64,000 bases of DNA from Thereva unica (lineage: Eukaryota; Arthropoda; Insecta; Diptera; Therevidae). The stretch spans positions 137,192,876 to 137,256,875 of the forward strand of contig OX465281.1 of NCBI GenBank assembly GCA_949987705.1, given 5' to 3'. Positions within the stretch are counted from its first letter, which is position 1. Each line of letters opens with the position of its first letter. Shown here piece after piece: positions 53,954-64,000 of the stretch. A program made the position numbers and the translations under genes. The notes beneath the pieces are model-generated. The model saw only the letters and a program-made list of their open reading frames with translations. It was not told the DNA's origin and made no database searches.

Positions 53954-56900
53954 ACACAGGCCTGCAAAAAACGTTTTTTTTTCTTTTCAATTTAATAGTC
54001 GTATCCTAAGTATTTTTTCGCGCTGAATCCGAATCCGTTGGCCAAATTGCCCTATCACGTCAGGATTTTGAGCAATCCTAACCTAAAAGTGCCAAAAAGC
54101 GTGTTTTTTGCACTTTTGCGCGTTAAATACCTCAAAACTATGGAATGATAGGGCAAATCTGACAACGGGATCGTTTTCAGCATGCCAAAATCTACAGAAA
54201 ACCATGTCGAAAGCGTGAAATTTGAAAACACTTTTTTTTGTAATACTGAAAAGAAAAACTTCTTGGCGCGAAATCGACGATTTTTATTAACACATGATAT
54301 CATCGTTGCACCTCGTTTTTTAATAATTTAAATCAATAAAATTCATGTAATTGATGTAAATAAAGTCACCCATTAAGAGCACATAAAGTTATTCTATGAA
54401 AATTCAAAATGGTGGACACAAAATGGCGATTCATTTGAAATCTGTTTCTTGTCGCTTGAAATGTATTTCATCTTTCAAATGGATTCGCAATAATAAATAT
54501 ATATATAAAACGTATTTCCATTGTAAAGAAGATGCTCAAGCTCATTATTTTAAGAAATCAATGTCAAGTCTATTTTGTACAATTCCAAGGTTTGTTCAGG
54601 AACACAAAGATTGTGATCTTAACGTTTTCATTTCTGTTATGTGATATGTATTTTCATACTTTTCAGAATGGTTTCGCTACGTAAACTTCAGTATCCATAA
54701 TATTGTCATGTGTATCAGTTAGTTTCCGTTCATCATTCATCAATATATTTCAAGTATAGGTCCAACCAATCATATCCAGCAGTTCCATAGTTGTATAAAA
54801 AATTTTTTTTAAATCACGTTCGTATTTTTTTTAAAATCTTCAAGATGTCACAAAGACAGTGTGTGAATGATCCAGATGGTTTTTGTTACATATGTGGTAG
54901 ATATTGCAACAAGAACCAAAAACTGACGATAAATGAAAAAATACCAAAGTTATATGAGAGTTATTTTAACATGAAGATTTTGCACCAAGACAGGAAATGG
55001 GTTCCACACAGGGTTGTGTCAAAACACTGGAGATGTGGAACGCTGGAAAGAAAGTACATATGCTTTTCAGTCAGCCAGTAATTTGGCGTGAGCCATCTAG
55101 TCATGAGGATTGTTATTTCTGTTCTTGTGGAAATCTTTATGGTTACAACAATAAAAACAAAAAATCCATTAAATACGCAGATGTTACGTCCGTAACTAAA
55201 CCAGTTCCTGGAACTGCAATCACTACATTTCCCGTACCTAAAAAAGTTGATGAAAAATCTGAAAATGTTTGGGTCGATAACGAAATGGAAGTTGATCAAA
55301 GTGAAGAAGTCGAGATGAAAAATTTTGATACATTGCCACGACTTTTTGATCAAATGTCTCTCAATGATTTGGTGAGAGCTTTGAATCTTTCAAAAGAGAA
55401 ATCTGAACTTCTGGGCTCAAGACTAAAAGAACGCAATATGCTTGCTGAAGGAACAACTTTTTCATGGTTTAGACAGCGTGAGGAAGACTTTCATAAGTTT
55501 TTTTCCGAAAGAGATTCTCTTGTTGTTTGCCACGATGTTCCTGGTTTGATGAAGGAATTAGGGTTAGAATACGACGCAGAAAATTGGAGATTTTTTTTGG
55601 ATTCATCCAAGTACAGTTTGAAAGGTGTGCTATTACATAATGGTAATGAATATGCGTCCATCCCCATCTTACACTCTGTGCATCTCCATGAATCATATTC
55701 TAATTTACGTGTTGTTTCGGAGGCAGTCAAGTATGAGGAACATAATTGGAAAATTTGTGGCGATCTGAAAATAATTTCAATGATCTTAGGACAGCAAGCA
55801 GGATTTACAAAATATCCTTGTTTTATTTGTGAGTGGGACAGTCGTTCGCGACAAGAACACTGGAAGAGGAAAAATTGGCCCCAAAGGAAAATGTTAACAA
55901 AAGGTACTCTAAATGTAAAAGAAGAACCACTTGTTAGTTCCACACAAATATTATTACCTCCTTTACACATTAAACTTGGAATTATGAAACAATTCGTGAA
56001 AGCCTTAGATACATCAGGAAATTGTTTCAAATATTTGTTAAAAAGTTTCCCAAGCTTGAGTGATGCTAAAATCAAGGAAGGTGTATTTGTAGGGCCTCAA
56101 ATCAGAACACTCATGAAAGATCGTAACTTTGAAAAAGTGATGAATAGACAAGAAAGAAAGTCATGGCAGAGTTTCAAACAAGTTGTTACGGGATTTTTAG
56201 GGAACAACCGAGACAAGAACTATGTAAATCTCGTCGATGAGATGCTGAAAAGTTTGGAAGCGATGGGTTGCAATATGAGCTACAAACTCCATTTTCTTCA
56301 CTCTCATCTTGACTTTTTTCCAGAAAATCTCGGTGATGTTAGTGAAGAACAAGGTGAACGGTTTCACCAAGATTTGAAAGAAATGGAGCGACGTTATCAA
56401 GGGAAGTGGAATGCCGCTATGCTTGCCGACTACTGTTGGGGACTCTGAAAAGAGATAAACCTCACCAGTCGCACAATAGACAAAGTGCATCCCGCAGTTT
56501 GAAAAACAAACGAAAGCGTTGTTATAAATCTTTGTAACGAGTTCATCTTGTTCATAAAACGTTAGAGACTTGAAAAGTTCCAGTAATTCGGTACTTTTTA
56601 TCATTCCGAATCTCTCTGAGATTGCATTGCAGTATCGAATATGAGTTATATTTATTATTTACTTATGATATAAATAATATGTGAATGTTTTATTCTTCAA
56701 TGTTTGTATGATTATCGTAAAAGACATAATATAATTATTGTATTAAATTGATTTAATAAAAATTGAATAAGATAAGAATGATATCTGTGTTTCTTAAAGT
56801 CGGAAACAATCACTTTCCCATGTTATTAAACGCCATTTTGTGTCCACCATTTTGAATTTTCATAGAATAACTTTATGTGCTGGTAATGGGTGACTTTATT

Positions 56901-57298
56901 TACATCAATTACATGAATTTTATTGATTTAAATTATTAAAAAACGAGGTACAACGATGATATCATGTGTTAATAAAAATCGTCGATTTCGCGCCAAGAAG
57001 TTTTTCTTTTCAGTATTACAAAAAAAGTGTTTTCAAATTTCACGCTTTCGACATGGTTTTCTGTAGATTTTGGCATGCTGAAAACGATCCCGTTGTCAGA
57101 TTTGCCCTATCATTCCATAGTTTTGAGATATTTAACGCGCAAAAGTGCGAAAAACACGCTTTTTGGCACTTTTAGGTTAGGATTGCTCAAAATCCTGACG
57201 TGATAGGGCAATTTGGCCAACGGATTCGGATTCAGCGCGAAAAAATACTTAAAATACGACTATTAAATTGAAAAGAAAAAAACCTTGCAGGCCTGTGT
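53954..57298 (+). mobile_element. Long-TIR DNA transposon of unassigned superfamily, 3.3 kb
   Basis: The inverted arms (53954-54428 and 56831-57298) are about 470 bp and nearly identical, starting ACACAGGCCTGCAA. TATAAAT is found on both sides (53946-53952, 57299-57305), with one extra T at the left, suggesting a 7-bp target duplication. A single gene lies between the arms. Arm identity indicates recent movement. I cannot match the TIR plus protein combination to a named superfamily. Confidence 0.8.
54845..56537 (+). pseudogene. Candidate transposase of the long-TIR element (uncharacterised animal protein family), two frameshifts
   Basis: The only gene between the TIRs, so its transposase role is inferred. 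It opens MSQRQCVNDPDGFCYICGRY, a CxxC zinc-binding start. The frame changes near 55010 into CVKTLEMWNAGKKVHMLF and VIWREPSSHEDCYFC, a second Cys pair. The long frame 54997-56448 has LNDLVRALNLSKEKSELLGS, FFLDSSKYSLKGVLLHNG (D202), ICGDLKIISMILG (D256), YPCFICEWDSRSRQEHW, PPLHIKLGIMKQFVKALD and LHSHLDFFPENLG with SEEQGERFHQDLKEME (E450-D459). Conserved D...D...E/H spacing would suit a DDE-type nuclease. Near 56440 a one-base shift leads into a basic tail (LKRDKPHQSHNRQSASRSL) ending at TAA 56535-56537. I know this as a widely repeated, unnamed animal protein. Confidence 0.75.
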
Positions 57299-57839
57299 TA
57301 TAAATGCACTGCAATTATCAAATAATTAAAACTTGTTAAATCCTACCATCAAAAGACACAATGAATGTTGGACCGTTCAGATCAGGACAACTTCAGGACG
57401 CAAAAAAATGTGAAAAGACGTGTTGGAAGTTCTTTCCTCAAGTTAGTTAAAGAAAATCGAGCCCTGCTCTTTCGGCAGATCTCCATTACGCAAAAGTCTG
57501 CTGGTCACATTTGACGAATCCTTTACGCAAAAGGATAGTTTGATCGGAGCACGACAAAAAAATCCTAACATGCAGACCTGCTCCAGCAAGAGTTTTGTGG
57601 CATAGAGGGTAGCATCCACAGGAATTGGAATCCGCAAACCTGAAACGAATTTTTTTCACAGAACCCAAGCCAAAGCCATTGAATGTGGTCTTAATTTTTT
57701 ACGCAGCACTGTATTTCAATTTAAATTATTAAATATACATATCAATGATACGTATGCTAAAATAAATCATATAAGAAATGTCAAAACAAATTATTTAATA
57801 GAATTCATCGACAGCCTTCCAACTGATCTATATTACTAC

Positions 57840-60534
57840 ATTATATATAATAGTAACAAGATATGTATATCATAGAACCAAGACAAAAAATCGAATATCA
57901 ATTGATAAGAAATTAGAAAATCTACGAAACTACTCCCTTAAAAATAGTATTTGCTCTTTTTTTTTAAATATTATCACAACTGGATTTTGAATTTAACTGA
58001 TCTACCTATTGACGAGAAAGTGTTAATGATTCTTTCATTAGGACCTAATTTCAATTTCAAAACGAATAGCATTAAATACATTAAAAACTTGATTTTAGAA
58101 ACATATATCAACCTGTCCGTATCGATCGATAGAAGCAATATTGTAAACAAAGATTACATCAAACTTAAAATTTCCAAATATTTAGACAATAGATTTAAAA
58201 CCTAAAAAACGAAAAATTATCATACCCGCAGCTAGAAATACTAGAGTGGATCAAAATCGCGAAACAATTCATAAAAGACCACAAAGACTCGTTAATAATA
58301 ACAAAAGCTGACAAAGGAGCTAAAACGGTACTAATGTTTAGACATGACTATGACGCCAAAGCCATTGAAATTCTCAATGATGATAATACTTATATCAAAC
58401 TGAATCGCAACCCCATTAACAAATTAGACTTGAAATGCAAAAAATATTTGAAAGTAATCAATAAACCTGAATTAATCGTACAAAATCCAAAGATAAGTAG
58501 GATGTACATGAACCCGAAGATCCATAAAACTAATATTCCTTTACGTCAGATCATTTCAACCATTGACACCCCAATTTACAAATTATCCAAGCACCTTAAC
58601 AGTATTTTATCTCAGGTTACATCCAAGAATGAATTTAACATTAAAAACTCGTTTGAACTTGTGAATGACATCTCTGGACTTTTTATTCCTAATGGTTATA
58701 GCCTCGCAAGCTTTGATGCAATAGCTTTATATCCCAGTATTCCCCAAGTTCTTGTTATAGAATGTATAAATGATAGATGGGAGGAGATTAGTAATTTCAC
58801 AGACCTGAGTTTAGAACATTTCATAAATGGCATAAAGCTTTGCTTCAATAATTCTGTTTTTAGCCATAACAACATCATTTACAAACAAATTGACGGCTCA
58901 AGTATCTCTAGTTCCCTTGCTGACATTATCCTACAAAACCTCGAAAAAGAAATTATCCCTCTTCCCGAACACAACATTTTACCATAAAAGATACGTAGAT
59001 GATTGTCTAATAATTGCTCCCACTAATTCTATCAATTTGATACTTGAGAAATTCAATTGCTACCACCCCAGATTCAAGTTTACCTTAGAATTAGAGAAAG
59101 AAGATAGATTAAACTTCCTAGACGTGACCCTTATAAGAGCTAACAACCTAATAATCACTGACTGGTACCAAAAACCGATCGCCAGTGGACCTCTACTAAA
59201 TTATCACTCTTTCACTAATAACACTTACAAAATAAGTGTAGTTAATTCTCTTGTAGATCGAGCTTTCATATTATCCGACCAGTCTTTCCATCCGAAGAAT
59301 TTCAACCTTATATACCATAAATTAATACAGAATGGCTACCCACTTTCATTCATCAAGAAATTTATCAATAAAAGATTACATAAACTCAGAGCTAGAAATA
59401 ACACAGACTCTACTATTTATACCAGCCCAACTCCTGAAATTATTTTTGCTAAAATCCCATATGACAGTAATACCTTTTTTGCTCTAAATAAAATGATTAT
59501 TAATAGGGGAGAGTGGGGTAATACGGGAACAGTTTTGTTAAGAGCTCATAAAAACTAAATAAATAATTATTTCTTTATTTTTTAACGTTGCATCCTTTAG
59601 TTTAGTTTATTAGCTTTCGTAATGTATAATAGGAATTGTTAATAATAATGTTTTTCAATAATTTATAGGGGTTTTAAAAAAAAGTGTAAAATCGGCTTTT
59701 TGAATAATCGTGGGGTAATTCGGGAAATGACACAAAGAGTGAATTAACTGACTTATACCATGATTTTATAACATAATAAATTTATTCACATAAAAATCCT
59801 GCATCTAAACAGATAAAATCCTGACGAATACTTTTCGCATATTTACTTTGTTTTCAGGTTCAAAAACAGTGACATTAGGAGTCCGCAAAGCCCCAGCCAA
59901 AAAAAAACTTTGAATAGTAGCGTTTTTTAATAATTGTCCTTACGAAGTAAATAATACACGTAGTTGCGTTTAATTTTCATGAAATAATGTGAATGGTCGA
60001 TACTAACACCACTCACCACGAAATACCAACTTAAAAATATTAAAAACCCTTTAAAAATGCATTTCCCTATTTACCCGCACTTCCCGAATTACCCCACTCT
60101 CCCCTAGTAATATTAAGATCGCTAGTATATCAATCTCTTCTACTACTAATCTTTTTACTAAACTCAAAGATAGAATTCCAACCAATGAAACCAAGAATGT
60201 CATTTACCAGATCAAATGTGGTGCTTGTGAAAGAATTTACATTGGCGAAACTTCACAACCCTTAAAAAAAAGAATTTACCAACATAAATACCACTGTAAT
60301 AATTTGAATCAATACCATAGTGCTTTAACTAAACATACCTATGACACTGGACATAAATTTAAGTTTAATGAAATTAAAATTTTAGACTCAGACACTCTTT
60401 ATAACAACAGACTCATCAAAGAAACATTTTACATCAACAATATCACAACTTTAACATTAAATAGCCATACTGATTTCAAAAATAATTTAAAATATATTAA
60501 TAATTTCATCAATAATTTCCAAGAGAAATTTTAG
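57840..60534 (+). pseudogene. Penelope polyprotein: reverse transcriptase and GIY-YIG endonuclease, broken
   Basis: Penelope RTs are related to telomerase and are fused to a GIY-YIG nuclease. The N-terminal part (to 58205) includes NLTDLPIDEKVLMILSLG; a frameshift near 58203 leads to KDHKDSLIITKADKGAKTVL. The RT core follows in 58334-58960: PKISRMYMNPKIHKTN, LASFDAIALYPSIP (catalytic Asp) and GSSISSSLADIILQNLE. A second shift near 58965 leads to FYHKRYVDDCLII (YVDD codons at 58992-59003) and FLDVTLIR. After the MITE the same frame continues to the GIY-YIG domain: VIYQIKCGACERIYIGET, LKKRIYQHK, and an H-x-TGH-like stretch, ending at TAA 60532-60534. Catalytic residues survive; the frameshifts and the MITE inactivate it. 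Confidence 0.88.
59506..60104. mobile_element. GGGGAGAGTGGGGTAATACGG MITE, TA-flanked, inside the Penelope ORF (copy 2)
   Basis: The ends are GGGGAGAGTGGGGTAAT and its complement, flanked by TA (59504-59505 and 60105-60106). With one TA discounted, MIIN passes directly into SNIKI in the Penelope frame, so the boundaries are exact. Related to 42367-43264 but of a different subfamily (GTAATACGGGA versus GTGAGCCGGGA). Non-coding. Confidence 0.85.
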
Positions 60535-61054
60535 TACACATTCTCCAATCAAAATTTTTACTCACCTATGTTGGCGATAGTTTCACATTTTTATTTTTAT
60601 TTTTTTTATCAATTTCTTCTAGACGCCCGCTCTCCTCCATAAGAGATGGGTTTCTACAATTTATCTATATGATATAATAACTTTCGTGCAACAAAATAAA
60701 AAACTATAATTTATTATTATTTATTAAATAAAACTATATAAAAAAAATTATTTTAAATATGTGAAGTTGCAAGGCTGACGACAAGTATAAATAACATATT
60801 CAATACAAATAATTGGTAAGCTAGGTTCTTCATATAAGTAATAACAAAAAAATATAATTAAATGTATTCTTTTAGCTGATGATGACATAATTGTATAATG
60901 TCGAAACGTCCGTTATAATATATGTGTTTTTAACGTGTAAATTTTAATAAATAAATGATGTAAATTAGATTTCCAAGACTCTAAAAAAAGAAAATTTTCA
61001 ACATATGTAAAGGATCCACCATAACCTAAAAAAAGAAAAAAGAATTGTAATAGA

Positions 61055-61749
61055 AACGTCTCGTTTGTGTATACAAATTTTATCAACGTTTCGTGCTAGA
61101 TTGTGCCATAAGGAATCCCAGGGGAATTGATTAATGATTAATAATGATTTGATTTTTTAGAGAATTTTTTTTCGATATATTTAGTTGAATTCGTACAGCG
61201 GTGTTGGAAGGGGGGGGGGGGGGGGGGTTACGAAACCCCCACTCCCCGAAATGTCTTTTGTATGAAGAAAATTCAAGTTGAACTTTTATAATATCATTTT
61301 GTAAGCGAAGAAAATACACTAGAAATATCACCTTTTTACAAAATTTTATTTAACATAAAACTGGTTCTAGACAAAATGCGTCTTTCTAATCACTGTCTCT
61401 TTCTAGGACTCACAGTTAGTCTACTTCAATAGAAGGGAGAGTATTCGGAAAGCTCGCTGTTTGAATATAAATCGAGGTCAGATCTCACATTCGCTCATTC
61501 TGACGTATCATACCCCGAAGGATTAACTCCATCAGCCATCTGCTGTGGCTAGAACTATCCTGGGGCCCTTGTTTTCCAATTAATAACTGGGGTGGGGTGG
61601 GTTTTCCCTTGAATGCAACCTAGACGCCCCCTTTATAGACACTTGCCGCTGTACGCTTCTACGCTTTGTTTCCTATTCTCCTGAAGGTTAGTGCTTCTCA
61701 CCGTACCCTTTCCTGCATGTTCTGCCGTTGCGCTATCGTAAAAGGCTTG
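61055..61749. other. Spacer with an 18-G run
   Basis: G18 at 61210-61227 in otherwise AT-rich sequence; no gene. A short palindromic CCCC(A/C)ACTCCCC block lies just right of the run. Confidence 0.45.
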
Positions 61750-61759
61750 AAGGTCTGGT

Positions 61760-62985
61760 AATGCTACTAACTTCATTTACATTCCAGTTGGAATGTCTTG
61801 TTGGGGTATTATTTATCATTGGTTGAACTCGATCAATGTACTTGTACCACGCGTTTGGCTCCGCGATTGATAATTTAGTTAGAATCGGTGTTAGGATACG
61901 ATTTATCTTAGTAGTGATTAACGAATGGAGTATGCTTTCTTCTATGTGGATCGGTCCGGTATTATCCTTCTTGGGTTACCAAAAGTCTAAGTCGAAGAAT
62001 ATAGCAGCAGGCAGACCCAAGAGTACAACAAAGGCTTAACATTCGAAACTGGAGACATGCTGCAACGGACTATCAAAAATGCAGAAATGTCCATCGATGT
62101 CCATGTAGTTGGCTAGATTTGGGTTGTAGCGCCATTAAATGGATGGAGTCTTTAGGAATAAAAATTAGGTTTTCCTGATGAAGACTTTAGCAGCTGCAAA
62201 ATGTGCCACCTGTGAGTAGATTTAATGATATCTTCTTGCATTGATGTGAGAATGGCAAATAACTGCTCCCCTGGATTATTAAATAAAAAGTCATGTTTAA
62301 GGTAAAAATCTTCTTGAGCGGAGGTCTTTAATATCTTTCTTATAACGCTTAAATGTTGGTCTTCCTTCTGTGCTAGTTTAATTAGGTAAGTTAACATACC
62401 GACAATTGGTATTGCAATTCTGCTCAACGCATTTACGTGCCTCTTTTTGGTACCTGAACCATGGTCAATCTGCTAATTAAATTCTTTTGAAAACATAGCC
62501 CATCTAGCCACTCTCAATGGAACATCTCCTTTTTCATTGTTGTGGCGAAAGCATTGCAGTCGGTGACAATCTTCCTTCACAGAACGTAAACACTCCGCTT
62601 TCTTTAGGCAGTGTGCTATAGCGAGTACTTCTAGCTCGTAAGCGTGACAGCGTTGTTCGGCTGGGCTTGCGACTCATGTATTGCAATGGATGTAAAAGTC
62701 ATTATTCTGTTTCAAGACAATAGCTCCGAATTCGTCCTTACCAGCATCATCATGAATCACCGTACGCGCATCTGGTTCAAATAACTTAAGCACTGGTGCT
62801 TTACCAATATTTCTTTTAATGCTTTAAATCCATTTTGCTATTATAAATATGACATTTTTTGTTAGAAATTCGCTGATCGGCTTTGCTGCAATTGCCTAGC
62901 CTGTTGTTATAAATCTCCTGAAGTAGGGCGTTAGTCCTAGTAACTTCTGTAAAGTTTTCCTATCGAAATTTGACTTGATGAATCG
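61760..62985 (-). pseudogene. Ty3/gypsy pol relic (RT end, RNase H, integrase piece)
   Basis: Minus strand, from right to left. Near 62970-62850 is the RT thumb (LQKLLGLTPYFRRFI, then AIAAKPISEFLTKN). Near 62800-62420 the RNase H reads DDAGKDEFGAIVLKQ, CHAYELEVLAIAHCLKK, DCHRLQCF and VPLRVARWAMFSKEFN, ending HVNALSR, with in-frame TGA and TAG. Then follows the connecting segment to about 62152. Near 61975-61790 an integrase C-terminal part reads LTKLSIAEPNAWYKYIDRV and NNTPTRHSNW. The integrase core, protease, gag and LTRs are not visible. An old, dead fragment; I see no envelope gene. Confidence 0.75.
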
Positions 62986-62989
62986 TTAG

Positions 62990-64000
62990 GGGAGCATGTA
63001 ATGAAGTTAATGTCAAATTTCCGAAGTCCCCCCTCCCTCTGTTTTTGAGAAAATCCAAAAAGTGGATCCAAATCTTGAAACGCGTTTTTGTCAGAATCTA
63101 TGGGTTTTGGTGAAAAGTTTATTTAACAAAAAATGTAGAGGACATTGTTAACTACATTTTATGTCATTGAAGTGACGTCATCCGACTTGAATTACAAAAA
63201 GTAGGTGGCGCTGAAGCATCAAAAAAGTGTTTATTTTCGATAAAAAAAATAGTTTTTTTGCAACGATGTAAATGAGAAAGTTGTTCGTCACAAAATCGGC
63301 TACGACTTTTATTTAAACTATTTTTATAAAACTTGCCGTTTTCGAGCTGTAGGCTAAAGATGCAACCCAGCATAGTTAATGGTTCTTTTGTTACTTTCGC
63401 CCGGCAAGTCGTCATAGTTTGGACCGGTTTCTAACAATTGTAGCAACACACCACCCATTGAAGAAGATGCTGATTTCTGATGATTTCTTTGAAGATCATG
63501 ACTTGGATTTTCCTTCACAAGTCGTTCACTGGCAACCGAAGACAAGCAGCAACAATGATGACCACAGAGAAGAAGTAGACGCAGAATCGGGGAATATAAC
63601 ATCTACCGAAAAAATCAGAAGCAATTCCCCAGACCAACCAAGGATAAAGAGGGCCCGACGTACTACAAAATATAAATATTGAATTAATTTGTACACATCG
63701 GCAAGCTCCAACTCGAAAACGGTAAGTTTTATTTGTAATAGAGTTAACCCTTCTAATACAGAAAGGTATTCGCACTTCTTAGCTGGGCCAAGAAAGATTT
63801 ACCTACTGCACAACCAAGCGCTGAGATGAGGCTCACACCTAAGCATGCAAACATAAAAATTAGTAAAAAAAATCCAAATTAACATATAACCCACGCAAGC
63901 AACAGGAAACACAGATGGTCACGTGAGATTAAAAAGACTCCTTTTAAGGACATCTTTACTAATGCTCACGCTAAAGACATTAATATTATTGTTAACATTA
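62990..64000. other. Unassigned right end, with one hypothetical frame at 63419-63682
   Basis: The plus-strand frame at 63419-63682 contains MLISDDFFEDHDLDFPSQVV, an acidic middle and a basic end (RIKRARRTTKYKY). Its composition is protein-like and it could be a terminal exon, since a CAATTGTAG sits just upstream, but no family is recognised and the minus strand is also open. The remainder is AT-rich spacer. Confidence 0.3.

Larger units (their letters stand above)
53797..57711. mobile_element. Tc1-like element (CAGTRCTGCGTAAAAAATTA ends), TA-flanked
   Basis: CAGTACTGCGTAAAAAATTA at the left faces the complement of CAGTGCTGCGTAAAAAATTA at the right, flanked by TA (53795-53796, 57712-57713). 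The TIR is a standard Tc1-type end. Remaining interior (53820-53953 and 57306-57690) has only scraps of frame around 57360-57640 and no full transposase. It landed in the Penelope insertion and was later hit by the long-TIR transposon. Confidence 0.8.
57714..61002 (+). mobile_element. Penelope-like retroelement, plus-strand copy
   Basis: Coding part about 57840-60534 and 3' UTR to about 61002. The 5' end is ill defined because the Tc1-like element lies directly upstream. The 3' UTR contains the inverted partner of 52974-53420. Confidence 0.8.
52973..61041 (+). mobile_element. Composite Penelope-like element insertion with nested transposons
   Basis: GAATTGTAATAGA occurs as a direct repeat at 52960-52972 and 61042-61054, a 13-bp target duplication of the variable type Penelope elements make. 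Between them an inverted, 5'-truncated Penelope end (52974-53684) faces a plus-strand copy (57714 to about 61002), a head-to-head arrangement known for Penelope insertions. Inside sit a Tc1-like element (53797-57711), a long-TIR transposon within it (53954-57298), and a MITE (59506-60104). Without the nested elements the insertion is about 3.5 kb, a normal size. Confidence 0.75.

Noticed and set aside
55491..56075. 194-codon minus-strand ORF
   Set aside because: Antisense of the candidate transposase at 54845-56537, which has conserved motifs.
61760..62985. Endogenous retrovirus with envelope
   Set aside because: Only pol pieces are visible; no LTR and no envelope-like frame in the flanks.

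Overview
This window is a eukaryotic, AT-rich, intron-bearing and transposon-saturated stretch, most likely from an arthropod and probably an insect. The evidence is the mix of element types: RTE-, CR1/Jockey- and I-like non-LTR retrotransposons, a Penelope element, a Ty3/gypsy relic, a Helitron relic, CACTA-type, Tc1-, hAT-, PIF/Harbinger- and TTAA-type DNA elements, and GT-AG introns. I see no convincing single-copy host gene, no bacterial features and no CRISPR array. A few short orphan ORFs could be host exons or older relics.

Layout. 1-5.7 kb: fragments of an element encoding a Cys-rich (CXC/TSO1-like) protein tail, a 2-kb dispersed repeat, nested MITEs and a Helitron helicase relic. 6.5-13.8 kb: an hAT-like MITE with 8-bp target duplications, a LINE RT scrap, a GC-rich foldback, a tRNA-like B-box sequence, two related GCCGTG-ended elements and a TTAA-flanked MITE. 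15.2-20.9 kb: a long degenerate I-like LINE (ORF1 zinc knuckles, endonuclease, RT with YADN instead of YADD, RNase H) interrupted by a CCCAGCGGG MITE. 20.9-27.7 kb: foldbacks, another CXC-element fragment, a LINE relic and a CTG-flanked MITE. 27.7-31.0 kb: a complete 991-codon RTE-like retrotransposon ORF on the minus strand. 31.0-36.8 kb: two TA-flanked elements built of degenerate short motifs, one carrying a nearly full-length CR1/Jockey-like LINE. 38.8-46.3 kb: a gene of an uncharacterised invertebrate family split by a 6.75-kb CACTA-like transposon that encodes a Tnp2-like transposase and a spliced DUF4806-type protein. 46.8-50.1 kb: the second copy of the 2-kb repeat, here holding a 5'-truncated LINE whose empty site is visible at 1890-1893. 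50.1-51.8 kb: TIR fragments and a Harbinger-like MITE. 52.96-61.05 kb: one composite Penelope insertion bounded by 13-bp direct repeats. It contains a Tc1-like element, which itself contains a 3.3-kb transposon with about 470-bp TIRs and an uncharacterised candidate transposase. 61.8-63.0 kb: Ty3/gypsy pol relic.

How it fits together. The genes do not form a host pathway; they are replication modules of independent mobile elements stacked in one another. Several nestings can be ordered in time because the interrupted reading frame reads straight through once one copy of the short target duplication is removed in the reader's mind: AG at 17471-18054, AT at 39164-45915, TA at 59506-60104. The two items I consider most novel are the long-TIR transposon at 53954-57298 and the CACTA-like element with its DUF4806 companion at 39164-45915.
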